DNA of 64,000 bases from Planctomycetota bacterium (GTDB lineage Bacteria; Planctomycetota; B15-G4), in NCBI GenBank assembly GCA_029259745.1, contig JAJDEO010000041.1, forward strand, positions 122,795-186,794. The letters run 5' to 3'. This document shows, in pieces, positions 8,411-18,300 of the stretch; the first letter of the stretch is position 1; every line of letters starts with the position of its first letter. The notes under the pieces are model-generated. The model worked only from the letters and a program-made list of their open reading frames with translations, was not told where the DNA came from and ran no database searches. Position numbers and translations under genes: made by a program.

Positions 8411-8934
8411 GACGCCGAGCACGACCGCCGTCGTGAGCGTTTCGAGACCAGGCTGACCTACCTCATCGCACGGTCCATCCGAGCTGCGGTCCGCCCGCAG
8501 ATCCCGGGCGCACCGAGCCGCGCAAGCCGTCGCAACCGGCCGCGTACGGCGCGCTCGCAGGCCGGTCGCAAAGAGCCCGTCGGCATCCTCGCCCTCTGCC
8601 AATCGCGAACGATGGCGCCCTCTGGCGGTCCGCAATCCGCCGTTCGCAACCGGGCTCAGCCAGCGCGGTCACCTCTTCGCTGGGGGCGGGCACTCGGGCG
8701 ACCCGCCGCCGGAGCCAAGCGCCCGGCCTTTGGTCACCCCGGGCACGAATCACTCGGAACGCACTTCGACCCGTCATGAGAATCCCGCGAGGCAGCGCCA
8801 TGCTCGCCCTCCGTCGGTCATCTGGGGCAGCCCGTAACCTCACTGACCGCGCGACTCTCAAACCCTCTCCGGCGCGCCGTCGAATGGCAGAACTGTCACG
8901 GACAAGCGCCCCGGCCCGACCTATCTCTTCTTTC
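8411..8934. other. Intergenic region without recognisable gene
   Basis: This is the first part of a 658-nt gap between flavodoxin and the FkbM methyltransferase. Open frames exist on both strands, but none has a domain, a Shine-Dalgarno or protein-like composition. I see no RNA gene here. The last part of the gap is a folded leader described separately. Confidence 0.4.
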
Positions 8935-9054
8935 GCAGACCGGGGGATCCCTTGCTTGCAAGGGCTTGCTGGACTCTCCCTCCCCTTCCCCCTCTCCCCT
9001 GAGTTCGCCCCCCGGTCTGCACTCTCCTGCCTCGGCTGCACACCCCTGATGGGG
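8935..9054 (+). promoter_or_regulatory. Strongly folded region before the FkbM methyltransferase
   Basis: A perfect 12-bp inverted repeat (GCAGACCGGGGG at 8935-8946, complement at 9009-9020) encloses a perfect 7-bp hairpin with a 2-nt loop (CCCTTGC at 8949-8955, GCAAGGG at 8958-8964). It also encloses a pyrimidine-rich tract (8973-8999). A third hairpin (CCCC-TGAT-GGGG, 9043-9054) abuts a TAGAGT hexamer. The GCAAGG-type hairpin resembles one in the dispersed repeats near 19780 and 57440. It could be an RNA element, a factor-binding site or a repeat remnant. Confidence 0.45.
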
Positions 9055-9060
9055 TAGAGT
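9055..9060 (+). promoter_or_regulatory. Candidate leaderless -10 (TAGAGT)
   Basis: TAGAGT ends 8 nt before the ATG at 9069, which has no Shine-Dalgarno. The spacing would put the transcription start at or next to the start codon. Confidence 0.4.
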
Positions 9061-9068
9061 GCGCCGCC

Positions 9069-9911
9069 ATGAGCTTCGACAGCAAAACCGTCCGCCTGAC
9101 CCAGCACGGCGGCCTCGAGTTCGAGATCCTCGCCGACGACACGATCATCGGCCCGGCGATCGAGCGTGGCAGCTGGGCCGACGAAGAAACGACCCTGATG
9201 TTGGCGCACGTCGAGCCCGGCGCGACGGTTGTCGATCTCGGCGCCAACGTCGGCTGGTTCGCGGCCCAGGCCGTGCTCGCAGGAGCGCACGTCGAGGCCT
9301 TCGAGCCCGTTCCGGCGATCGCGGACATCGCCCGCCGCAACGTCGAGCGGGCCATGGCCGTCTCGAAAGGGACGGGCGTCGTTCACACCGTGGCCGGTGG
9401 CAAGGAGCGCGGGACGGCGCAGATCGCGCTGGCGAGCGGCAATCACGGCGACAATCGCGTCGTCGGGGGTGACGACGCGCCGGAAGACATGAGCGCGGCC
9501 GAGATGCTCACGATCGAGATCGCGCCCGTCGACGAGTTCGTGAAGGGTCCGGCGCGCTTCTTGAAAGTCGACACCCAGGGCTCGGAGTGGCTCGCGCTGC
9601 AGGGCGCGAAGAACCTGCTCGCCAACAGCCCCGACCTCGCCCTGCTCATCGAGCTGTGGCCCTACGCCCTGCGCGAGACCACGGCCAAAGAGCTGCTCGA
9701 CTACCTCACGCGCGAGGGCTTCACGCTGGGGAAGGCCACGAACGCACCGTTCCCGATGTCCGCCGAGCGCATCCTCGCCCAGCTCGAGATGCGCGACGAC
9801 CCCGTCAAGGCTGGCATCGACCTGTACGGCACCCGCGGCCGACGGCCGTTCCACGTGCTCGGCATCGGCGCGCGCATGCGCGGGATGGCGCGCAGCATGA
9901 AGGAACCCTGA
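9069..9911 (+). CDS. FkbM family SAM-dependent methyltransferase
   Basis: A 280-residue methyltransferase of the FkbM (Methyltransf_21) family, whose members O-methylate sugars, polyketides or other small molecules. The SAM-binding motif I is VVDLGANVGWFAAQAV (about residues 54-69), followed by the acidic strand end AHVEAFEPVP. The family-specific motif FLKVDTQGSEWLALQGA lies near residues 161-177, followed by LLIELWPY. The substrate cannot be deduced; no sugar or polyketide cluster surrounds it. There is no Shine-Dalgarno, but a TAGAGT hexamer lies 8 nt upstream, so the mRNA may be leaderless. The 3' end is 30 nt from the next gene on the same strand. Confidence 0.85.
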   Translation: MSFDSKTVRLTQHGGLEFEILADDTIIGPAIERGSWADEETTLMLAHVEPGATVVDLGANVGWFAAQAVLAGAHVEAFEPVPAIADIARRNVERAMAVSKGTGVVHTVAGGKERGTAQIALASGNHGDNRVVGGDDAPEDMSAAEMLTIEIAPVDEFVKGPARFLKVDTQGSEWLALQGAKNLLANSPDLALLIELWPYALRETTAKELLDYLTREGFTLGKATNAPFPMSAERILAQLEMRDDPVKAGIDLYGTRGRRPFHVLGIGARMRGMARSMKEP

Positions 9912-9929
9912 GCGGGTCTGTCGGGTTGC

Positions 9930-9935
9930 TATCTT
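9930..9935 (+). promoter_or_regulatory. Candidate leaderless -10 (TATCTT)
   Basis: TATCTT ends exactly 6 nt before the GTG at 9942, the ideal distance for a leaderless transcript. The gap sequence GAGGAC could alternatively serve as a Shine-Dalgarno on a read-through mRNA from the upstream gene. Confidence 0.4.
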
Positions 9936-9941
9936 GAGGAC

Positions 9942-10757
9942 GTGAACACGGCCCACCCCGACCTCGCTCCGGCGCTGATCTCCGCGCCCTTCGGCAACTA
10001 CGTCCGCCCCGAGGGCGCGACGGCCACGCTCGGCACGTTCACGGCCGCGAACCGGCCTGGGCGTCTTTGGCGCGTGCTCAAGACCGTGCGCTACTACCCG
10101 CGACTGCGCGCGTGGGTGAACAAGATCGGGCTGCGCAATCCCGGGATCGGCTGGCTCGAAGAGCGCGTCGCGGCGGGCGACGAGGACGTCTCGCGTTGCG
10201 CTGTTTCCGTGCACGGCTTCGTCGACGACGACTGGTCGGTGCTCCTCGACGCCATCGCGCGCATCACGCCGGCGGCCGTCGAGCTGAACATGAGCTGCCC
10301 GAACATCGGCGAGATCCATTGGCCCGACGACATCTTCGAGCGCGCCGTCGCGACGGATGTGCCCGTGATCGTCAAGATCCCGCCCGTGCGCTACGACGCG
10401 ATGGTCGCCCAGGCGCTCGAGGCCGGCATCCGCACGTTTCACTGCTGCAACACCCTGCCCGTCGCAGCCGGTGGACTCAGCGGCCAGCCGCTCAAGCCCG
10501 TCTCGCTTGGCGTCATCGCCGGACTGCACGAACGCTACGACACCCAGCTCGGCGCCGACGGCCTGAAGATCATCGGCGGCGGCGGGATCCGCACGGTCGA
10601 CGACGTCGACGAGTACGCGCGCGTCGGCGTCCAACACATCGCGCTCGGCACGATCACGATGAACCCGATCGTCCTGCTCAGTCACGCACGTCTGCGGCCT
10701 CTGATCGCACGTGCCACCGAACACTTCTCCCGTCAGCCTGCCGCGGTGAGCCCATGA
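9942..10757 (+). CDS. Dihydroorotate-dehydrogenase-like flavoprotein
   Basis: A 271-residue TIM-barrel flavin enzyme related to class 1 dihydroorotate dehydrogenases, which oxidise dihydroorotate to orotate in pyrimidine synthesis. Visible motifs are ISAPFGNYVRPEGATATLGTF near the N-terminus, VELNMSCPNIGEI (about 112-124), VIVKIPPVRYD, and the C-terminal phosphate-binding loops LKIIGGGGIRTVDDVDEY and HIALGTITMNP. It is shorter than typical PyrD (about 300 or more), and the N-terminus diverges, so the true substrate is uncertain. The GTG start has GAGGA just upstream. The stop overlaps the ATG of the M3 peptidase (ATGA), so the two are co-translated. Confidence 0.75.
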   Translation: MNTAHPDLAPALISAPFGNYVRPEGATATLGTFTAANRPGRLWRVLKTVRYYPRLRAWVNKIGLRNPGIGWLEERVAAGDEDVSRCAVSVHGFVDDDWSVLLDAIARITPAAVELNMSCPNIGEIHWPDDIFERAVATDVPVIVKIPPVRYDAMVAQALEAGIRTFHCCNTLPVAAGGLSGQPLKPVSLGVIAGLHERYDTQLGADGLKIIGGGGIRTVDDVDEYARVGVQHIALGTITMNPIVLLSHARLRPLIARATEHFSRQPAAVSP

Positions 10758-12451
10758 CCACACTCGACGCCATTCCCCACGCCTCGACCTTCGACCCACC
10801 GGAGCCCGACTTCGACGCGATCAGCGATCAGCTCGACGAGATCATCGCAGCGTTCGAGTCGGCGACCGACGCGAGCGGGCGCCTCGCCGCGATGTCAGCT
10901 TGGAACGAGATCACCTGCAACGTGGGCTCTTGGCTCTCGGTGCAGAACCTCCGCTACGCCCAGGACACCACCGACGAAGCCGCGGCCGCCGGTCGCAAGC
11001 GCGCTGACAACGTGGCTCCGCACTGGGTCGAACTCGACGTCCGTTGGAAGCGCACCGTGCTCGGAAGCGCGCATCGGGCCGACGTCGACGAGGCGTTCGG
11101 CCCGCAGCTCCTCGCCCTCTGGGCCTGCGACGTCGAGGCCTTCCGCCCCGAGCTGCGCGAGTCGATGGTGACGGAGAAGACGCTCGTCGCCGAGTACATC
11201 GGCGCGCTCGGCGGTGCACGCATCGACGTCGGCGGGACGACCCACTCGCTCTCGTCGCTGCGCACGGCGCTCGTCAGCGACGATCGCAGCGAACGCGAGC
11301 AGGCCGTGCGCGCGAAGTGGGCGTGGTTCGAGGAGCGCTCCGAGCAGTTCGACACGCTCTTCGACGACCTCGTCACCCTGCGCACCAAACAGGCGCGCGC
11401 CCTCGGCGAGGACACCTATGTCCCCGTCGGCTACCAACGCAAGCGTCGCGTCGACTACGGCCCCGCCGACGTCGCGCACTTCCGCCAAGCCGTGCGCGAC
11501 CACGTCGTCCCGCTCGCCGCACGCCTCGTGGCGCGCCAGGCCGAGGCGCTCGGGATCGACGCTGTCATGCCGTGGGACGAAAAGGTCCAGTCGGCCGACG
11601 GCCCTCCGCGACTGACGCAAGACCTCGCCGGCATGCACACGGCCGCCGACGCCATGTTCGCCGAGCTGTCGACGCCGCTGTCCGACTGCTGGCAACTGAT
11701 GCGCGACCGCGGGCTGCTCGACCTCGCCGACCGTGACGGCAAGGCCGTGGGCGGCTTCTGTTCCTACTTCCCGACGCTCGGTGTGCCGTTCATCTTCGCC
11801 AACGTCGTCGGTGTCCACGATGATGTGCGCACGTTCACGCACGAGATGGGCCACGCGTTCCAGCGCTTCTCGAGCCGCACGCAACCCATCGACGACTACG
11901 TCGGATGCACGAGCGAGACGGCCGAGATCCACTCGATGTCGCTCGAGTACCTCGCGTGGCCGTGGATGGAGAACTTCTTCGGCGCCGACGCCGACTCGTT
12001 CCGTCGCTCGCACCTCATCGACCAGCTGCTGTTCCTGCCCTACGGCGTGGCGATCGACCACTTCCAGCACCACGTCTACGAGAACCCCGACGCGACGCCC
12101 GCCGAGCGTCACGCAATGTGGGCCGACCTCGAACGCACCTACCTCCCGTGGCGCGCGAGCGGTGGGATCCCGTTCCTCGCGAAGGGCGGCGCGTGGCAGC
12201 AGCAGCGCCACGTCTACGCGTATCCCTTCTACTACATCGACTACACCCTCGCGGCCACGTGCGCGCTGCAGTTCTGGGTGCGCTCGCGCCGCGACCGCGC
12301 CGCCGCCGTAGCCGACTACGAAGCGCTCTGCAAGCGCGGCGGCAGTGCGTCGTTCCAGCAGCTCGTCAAGAGCGCAGGCCTCGTGTCACCCTTCCAACCC
12401 GGCTGCCTCGCCGACGTGGTGGACGAAGCCGCGAAGGAGCTCGGAATGTGA
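10754..12451 (+). CDS. M3 family oligoendopeptidase
   Basis: A 565-residue zinc peptidase of family M3 (oligoendopeptidase F/thimet type), which degrades short peptides in the cytoplasm. The active-site motif FTHEMGHAFQ supplies His363, Glu364 and His367. The third ligand region, SETAEIHSMSLEYLAWPWM, follows about 28 residues later. The substrate-binding His/Tyr-rich C-terminal segment (HVYAYPFYYIDYTLA) is also present. The helical N-terminal part is normal in length. The ATG overlaps the stop of the upstream flavoprotein gene (ATGA). A 262-nt gap with nothing recognisable separates it from the convergent exporter gene. Confidence 0.9.
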   Translation: MTTLDAIPHASTFDPPEPDFDAISDQLDEIIAAFESATDASGRLAAMSAWNEITCNVGSWLSVQNLRYAQDTTDEAAAAGRKRADNVAPHWVELDVRWKRTVLGSAHRADVDEAFGPQLLALWACDVEAFRPELRESMVTEKTLVAEYIGALGGARIDVGGTTHSLSSLRTALVSDDRSEREQAVRAKWAWFEERSEQFDTLFDDLVTLRTKQARALGEDTYVPVGYQRKRRVDYGPADVAHFRQAVRDHVVPLAARLVARQAEALGIDAVMPWDEKVQSADGPPRLTQDLAGMHTAADAMFAELSTPLSDCWQLMRDRGLLDLADRDGKAVGGFCSYFPTLGVPFIFANVVGVHDDVRTFTHEMGHAFQRFSSRTQPIDDYVGCTSETAEIHSMSLEYLAWPWMENFFGADADSFRRSHLIDQLLFLPYGVAIDHFQHHVYENPDATPAERHAMWADLERTYLPWRASGGIPFLAKGGAWQQQRHVYAYPFYYIDYTLAATCALQFWVRSRRDRAAAVADYEALCKRGGSASFQQLVKSAGLVSPFQPGCLADVVDEAAKELGM

Positions 12452-12713
12452 TGGACTGCGTCACTTCGTACGCGCTTCGAACGTCGCGAGGGTGGCCGCG
12501 CTGAAGACAACATCGCTCCGGGCGTAGTGTCCGGGACGGCGGAAGATCTCCGATTCCAGCCCGTCGACGACATCGTCGAACGTCCCGTCGCCGATGCACC
12601 GAGTACGATGAAGACCACGAACGAGCGATGCATTCGACAACTCCCGGGGGCGCACGAGCGGGCAGGCTCGAGTCACACGTCGATCACCGTCCAAACGGCG
12701 TACCCGCCCCCCA

Positions 12714-14006
12714 TCACAACGCCTTGCGCGGTGAGATGATTGCGTTCGAGAACAACAGACCGACCACGAGCGAGAAGGCCGTCGAGAGAGTGTGGACCAG
12801 CTGCTCGACGCCACCGACGGCATCACCGCCGACGAGCTGCGTGATTGACAGCAGGCCGAGTGATCCGGGGACGAGCACGAGGATTCCGGGCAGGCGCGTG
12901 ATCGTCGCGGGGCGGTCGAAGACGCGCGCGTAGAGATTCGACACCACGCCTGCGATGAGCGCGCCGATGAAGACGCCGAGCTCGGGGCCGAGGCGGTCGA
13001 TCCCCGAGCGCATCGCGATGTACGGCAGCAGCACGGCCAGCGTGATCGGCAGCAAGTCGCGCTTCTGCGCCTGGAACAACACGCCGATCATGACGCCCGC
13101 CACGGCCACCGCCAGCGGCCCGAGCCACGTCGGCGGCATGCCGACCGCATCGGCAGACGCGACGTCGCCGACCAGCATGACCCCGACCTTGCGCCCTGCG
13201 AGGACACCGAAACCGAGCATGAGTGCGATCAGCGCCGAGTAGGCCAGGCGCGCCGTCCCCGAGACGACGTTGCGCTGCGCGAGTTCGGCGATCGACGTCG
13301 TGAGCATGAAGCCGGGAAGCAGCGTGATGATGCCGGCGAGCGTGATGATGTCGGGGTTGCCGACACCGGCGAAGTGCACTCCCACGACGGCCAGTGTCGA
13401 GACGAGCCCGGCGCCGACGAGTTCGACGAGTCCGATGAGCCGCTCGCGTCCCGCTGCGACCATGAGACACAGCGACAGTGCGAGGCCACACAGCGCTGCG
13501 ATGCCCATGTCGTCGAGCCCGCCGCCGTAGAACACCACCCCGACCGCCGACGTCACCGAGAGCGCAAGCGTCGTCGCGACGCGCCCGTAGCGCGGCGGTT
13601 CCTCGTCGATCCGGTAGATCTCGGCACTTGCGTCGCCGGCGCTGCGGCGATGCAAGACGACGTCGTTCCAGATCGCATCGAGCCGCGCGAGCTTGTCGAA
13701 GTCCTGCTCCGAACGGTGCATGCGGAAGAGGTGCGCGAAGCCGTCCTCGCCCGGGACGTCGAACGAGACGAACAGCGCCGTGGGCAGCGAGAAGACGTTG
13801 ACGCCGAAACCCAGCTCGGCGCCGACCTTCGTCACCACGGACTCGAGCCGCGTCGCCGGCGCTCCGTAGATGTGCAACGCCCGGCCGAGGAGGAGCGCGA
13901 ACCGTGCGCCCTCCGAGTGCGGGTCGGGAGCGGCATCGTCGGGCGTGACGGTGGGCGGAGGCTGCGCCATGGTTTGCGAAATCGCGAATGAGGTGACGGT
14001 CGGCAT
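12714..14006 (-). CDS. Threonine/serine exporter family (ThrE-type) membrane protein
   Basis: A 430-residue protein fusing the two halves of the ThrE family. The N-terminal DUF1212-type region (FALLLGRALHIYGAPATRLE, then VFSLPTALFVSF) is followed by multiple transmembrane helices. The C-terminal DUF3815-type membrane domain covers about the last 140 residues. Around ten hydrophobic segments are visible. ThrE in Corynebacterium exports threonine and serine; the substrate here is inferred only from the family. Two starts are possible, 14006 and 13970, neither with a Shine-Dalgarno; the family core begins well after both. It is divergent from the RlmM-like gene with about 60 nt between them. Confidence 0.85.
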   Translation of the reverse strand: MPTVTSFAISQTMAQPPPTVTPDDAAPDPHSEGARFALLLGRALHIYGAPATRLESVVTKVGAELGFGVNVFSLPTALFVSFDVPGEDGFAHLFRMHRSEQDFDKLARLDAIWNDVVLHRRSAGDASAEIYRIDEEPPRYGRVATTLALSVTSAVGVVFYGGGLDDMGIAALCGLALSLCLMVAAGRERLIGLVELVGAGLVSTLAVVGVHFAGVGNPDIITLAGIITLLPGFMLTTSIAELAQRNVVSGTARLAYSALIALMLGFGVLAGRKVGVMLVGDVASADAVGMPPTWLGPLAVAVAGVMIGVLFQAQKRDLLPITLAVLLPYIAMRSGIDRLGPELGVFIGALIAGVVSNLYARVFDRPATITRLPGILVLVPGSLGLLSITQLVGGDAVGGVEQLVHTLSTAFSLVVGLLFSNAIISPRKAL

Positions 14007-14068
14007 TCTGCCCGCGATCCGCGCGCCCACACACGTAGAATCGTTCCCGCTCTCACCCCGGGATCTCC

Positions 14069-15016
14069 ATGCGCGGCGAACTCCTCGATCAGACGGCATA
14101 CCTCGCCCCGCGCCTCGCCCTCGCTGAACTCGTCGCGGAGTTGGGTGACGTGACGGAGGTGCTCGCCGAGCGGCTCGTGTTCGCACCGGGCCCGGCGCGG
14201 CGTGTGACCTGGGCCCAGAACATCTGGCACGAGCCACGCCGGATCGAGATCGAGTCGATCAAGGACGGCGCCCGCGCCCTGCGCGACATCCAGCGCAACT
14301 GGCACCTCTTCGACGTCGAGCGCCACGCGCGCCGCGCGCAGCTCATCGCCGACCAGCTCCCGCACATCTCGGCGCGTCCGCTGCGCTTCCCCGAGCCCCC
14401 GCCCGCGGCACCACTCGGCGCGTGGACGCTTCTCGACCGTGACGTCCTCCTCGCCGCGCCACGCTGCTCGGCCCCCGTCCCCGACGGGCGCTTCGAATTC
14501 GAGGAGAACCGCCGCGAGCCTCCCAGTCGCGCCTACCTCAAGCTCTGGGAGGCCCTCACGCGCTGGGGTGTCCATCCCGGCCCGGGCGATCGCTGCATCG
14601 ACCTCGGAGCCTGTCCCGGCGGCTGGACTTGGGTGGCCGCGACGCTGGGAGCGTCAGTGCTCGCCGTCGACAAGGCACCGCTCGACCCCGCCGTCGCGGC
14701 CCTTCCCGGCGTCACCACCCTCCAGGCCAGCGCCTTCTCGCTCGATCCCGCCGAACTCGCCGCCGACGGCCCGCTCGATTGGCTTCTCTGCGACGTCGCC
14801 TGCTACCCCGAGCGCCTCTACGAGCTCGTCCAGCGCTGGCTCACGGCGGGTGCTGCCGAGCGCTACGTCTGCACCATCAAGCTCCAGGGTTCGACAGATG
14901 GAGAGGCCATACGTCGCTTCACGGAGATTCCGGGTTCGCGGGTCGTGCATTTGTGGCGAAATCGCCACGAAGCAACATTTCTGTTCCATAAAGCAAATTC
15001 AGTGGATTCTTTTTAG
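14069..15016 (+). CDS. RlmM-like ribosomal RNA 2'-O-methyltransferase
   Basis: A 315-residue FtsJ-fold SAM-dependent methyltransferase. The motif I is CIDLGACPGGWTWVAATLGA (about 175-194), followed by VLAVDKAPLDP. The lysine/aspartate catalytic framework of the FtsJ/RlmM type is suggested by WLLCDVACYPERL and CTIKLQGSTDG. In E. coli, RlmM methylates C2498 of 23S rRNA. An N-terminal region of about 110 residues precedes the catalytic domain, as in RlmM, though the protein is shorter (366 in E. coli). The final 60 nt are noticeably AT-richer than the rest. A TAGAAT hexamer at 14036-14041 is a candidate -10. Confidence 0.75.
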   Translation: MRGELLDQTAYLAPRLALAELVAELGDVTEVLAERLVFAPGPARRVTWAQNIWHEPRRIEIESIKDGARALRDIQRNWHLFDVERHARRAQLIADQLPHISARPLRFPEPPPAAPLGAWTLLDRDVLLAAPRCSAPVPDGRFEFEENRREPPSRAYLKLWEALTRWGVHPGPGDRCIDLGACPGGWTWVAATLGASVLAVDKAPLDPAVAALPGVTTLQASAFSLDPAELAADGPLDWLLCDVACYPERLYELVQRWLTAGAAERYVCTIKLQGSTDGEAIRRFTEIPGSRVVHLWRNRHEATFLFHKANSVDSF

Positions 15017-15329
15017 GCCAACCTACGCTCTAGGGGGTGTCAGAGGCCGCTGTTGCTAGACAGACGCCGCTGTCACATCTACACTTCATTGAAATTTCAT
15101 CGAGGAAAGCGCTCTTCCGGCGCATTTCTCTCGTCCCATCACTGGTCTCCCAACCCTTGGACGGGTGGCTCCTCATGACGCGGTCGCGCGTCGCGAGCCC
15201 GACACCCTGTCCATTTGTCGAGAGATCGAGGAACTCCGGCCCCTGCAACCGGACCGCCGCGCACACCCGGCGAAGTTCCTCCCTGGCAGTCCCCTCTGCC
15301 GGTAGTGACCTCAGTTCAGGTGTGTCTCC
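15017..15329. other. Intergenic region with AT-rich palindrome
   Basis: These 313 nt precede the large fusion gene. The first 100 nt are AT-rich for this genome and include the perfect palindrome TGAAATTTCA (15090-15099). I see no credible gene. No clear terminator for the upstream methyltransferase is present, only a short T5 run near 15010 without a strong stem. Confidence 0.35.
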
Positions 15330-18300
15330 ATGCTCGGCCTCGTCAGTCTGTCCGTGCCTCCGTTCTTCGGGATCCCGTCCCCGGATCTCGTGCTCGGCGC
15401 CTTCGCGAGTGTTGCTCAGATCCTCGGCCTCCTCACCGTGGGAGTGCTCGGGTTCGCCGGCAGCCGCGGGCGCTCACGCGCCGCCGCCAAGTCTCCGACC
15501 AAGCGCTGGCCCTTCCGGGTCTGCCTCGGCCTGCTCCTCGCGGTCTCGGTCTCGTTCGCGCTCTACGCCGCGCACGTGTCGGACGCCAATGAACAGCGCC
15601 TACGCCGGAACCTCTTCCGACCGTCGGTCGAGAACGGCAGTGCCGTGGGCGACACGTCGCTGAAGACGCTCGGCCTCAGTGGTCAGGCCGAACACCCGCT
15701 CGCGATGACGACCGATCAGGTCGAGGCCGCACTGACGTCGACAGCGGGTCCGACGCTGCGCGTGCTCGATGTGCGTGAGCCCGAGGAAGTCGAACGCGGA
15801 GCGATCGAAGGAGCCGGCGACGCCCGCTACCCCGACATCCTCGCGGATGCCGACCGCGTCGCCGATGGGGAGACGACGCTGTTGATCTGCTTCAGCGGCA
15901 ACCGTTCGTCGGAGCTCTGCGACGTGCTCTCCGCGCGCGGCAAGGACGTGCGCTTCCTGGTCGGTGGCTACGAGAAGTGGCTCGCCGAGAGTCGTCCGCT
16001 CGAGATCCCGCCAACCGTCGAACGCGGCGGCCTGCGCGACATCGAGAACTACCCGAACCGCGACACGCTGCTCGACACGGCCGAGGTCACGGCGCTGCTC
16101 GAGCAGAAGAACGCCGTCCCGCTCGATGTGCGCTACGAGGACGATGCCGCGTTGAGCCCGTTCCCCAAGGCACGCATCCTGCCGATCCGCAAGATGACGA
16201 CGCCCGAGCTCTCGAGTGCGCTCGCCGAGCTCCCCAAAGACCAGCCGATCTTCGTGCCGTGCTACGACAAACGCGGCTCGTTCTACGCCGCCATCCTGGG
16301 CCTGCGCCTGCATCGCCTCGGCTATGACTTCCGCGGCCGCTACACGGTGCCGCACGAGTATGTCGTCCCCAAGGCCGAGCGCGCGTACGTCGCCGCATGG
16401 CGCGCACAGCAGGAAGGTCGCTCGCTGCTCTCGTACCTCGCCGAACCGCTCGGCGTCGCGCTGTCGGCGATCAACGGCTGGCTCGGCCATCTCGGCTGGG
16501 CGATCCTCGCCCTCGTCGCGCTGCTCCGACTCGCCGTCTACCCCTGCACGCGCCGCATCGACCGCAACCAGCAGATCGAGCGCACGATCGCGCCGCAGAT
16601 CGCGGCACTGAAGACGCGCTACCCGGACGACGCCTCGAAGCGCGCTCGCGAGACGCAAAAGTTGCAGAAGGAGCACGGCCTCGCGCCGCTGCGCGGACTC
16701 GTCGCGACGATGGTCCAGGTGGTCGTCTTCATCGCGTTCTTCATGGTTGTCGACAAGGCCTCGACGGGGAGCACGCAGACGCTCTTCGGCTTCACGCTCG
16801 GTCAGCCCGATGGAGCGCTCATCCTGCCGGCGCTCGTCGGTCTGCTCGTCGCCACACATGTCGTGCTCGGTGGGACGACGACGAAGTTGCGCCTCGCCGG
16901 CGCCGTGATCGCCGCGGGCGTCTTCCTCTGGTTGACGCTCGGACTGCGCGCCGGCGTGAACATCTACCTCGTCGCGAACCTCGCGCTCATCATCGGCCAG
17001 ACGCTCGTGACGCGCGGCCTGCGCGCGGCACGTGCCCGCGCCGACATCCGCGTCCGCACCGAGAAGCGCCGCATCGTGCCACTCGCCGAAGCGCATCTCG
17101 CACCGGGCACGGGTAAGAAGGCCGCCCGCCTCGGCGAACTGATCGCGATCGGCGCTCCCGTGCCGAACGGTTTCGTCCTGACCGAGTCGCTCCTCTTCGC
17201 CGACGTCAACGGCGGAGAGCCGACGCTGTCCGCGCAGGATCGCAGCCACATCGAGAAGCTCTGGTCTCCTCTGCGCGACTCGGTTGCCGTGCGCAGCTCG
17301 GGGCTGAACGAGGATGGCGAAGAGCAGAGCTACGCCGGCGTCTTCGAGTCGGTGCTCAACGTGACGCGCACGTCGTTCGACAAGGCCGTGCACGAGGTGT
17401 GGTCGTCGATGAAATCGGAGCGTGCCCACGCCTACGGTGGTCAGAGTGGCGGCGAGCGCGGTGCCGCTGTCGTTCAGGAGATGGTGCCGGCCGACTACTC
17501 GGGCGTGCTCTTCACCGAGCACCCCGAACACCCGACGTCGATGCTGATCGAGATGGCCGAGGGACTCGGTGAGAAGATCGTCAGCGGTCAAGTGACGCCG
17601 ACCGCACACCGCTACGGTCGCGTCACCGACACGCTGCTCGAAGGCGACGCCCCGCCGGTCGACGTCGCGCCGCTGCTCGAGATCGCGCGTCGCGTCGAGA
17701 AGCATTTCGGCTGCCCGCAGGACATCGAGTGGTGCTACGCCAACGGTCAGTTCTGGCTCGTCCAGACGCGTGACATCACGGCCATGCTCCGGCGCCAGGA
17801 CGGAAAGCGCGCTGTCCTCGCCGCCGAGCATCATCGTCTCTTCGGCCTCACCGAAGACCATGCGCCGAGCACCGTCTTGCTCGAGCAGAGCGCCCTGGCC
17901 GAGCTGCTTCCCGAGCCGACACCGATGAGCCTCGCGCTCATGTCGTCACTCTGGGATGTCCACGGCAGTGCGCACATCGCATCCGAGCAGCTCGGCGTGC
18001 CTTACACGGTCGACGAGTCGTCGGTGCCGTACGTCGTCTCGGCGTTCGGCGGGCTGTATGTCAACGTTCCCGAGGGTGAGCGACGCTTCGGCCGCACGAT
18101 GAGTGCGATGGCGAACTTCCGCCTCACGCGCAACGTCGACGGCATCGCCGATGACTTCGAGACGTCGGCACTGCCGCGCCTGATCGAACGCTCTCGACTC
18201 GAGGGCGTCCTCGACCTCACGCGCCTCGATTGCGACGAGATCATCGACCTCTTCGCCACGTGGCGCGAGCGCTTCGTCGAGGAGACCTACGTCGAAGCCG

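Noticed and set aside
8776..9057. 93-codon plus-strand frame before the FkbM gene
   Set aside because: It has no Shine-Dalgarno or homology-like features and runs through a strongly folded, probably noncoding region.
8463..10799. Open frame of 778 codons on the minus strand
   Set aside because: It lies opposite the FkbM methyltransferase and DHOD-like genes, is Arg/Asp/Ala/Val-rich with no domain, and is typical of a GC-rich antisense frame.
15600..17861. Open frame of 753 codons on the minus strand
   Set aside because: It is antisense to the rhodanese/YidC/PEP-synthase fusion, whose motifs are conserved; it has no motif of its own.
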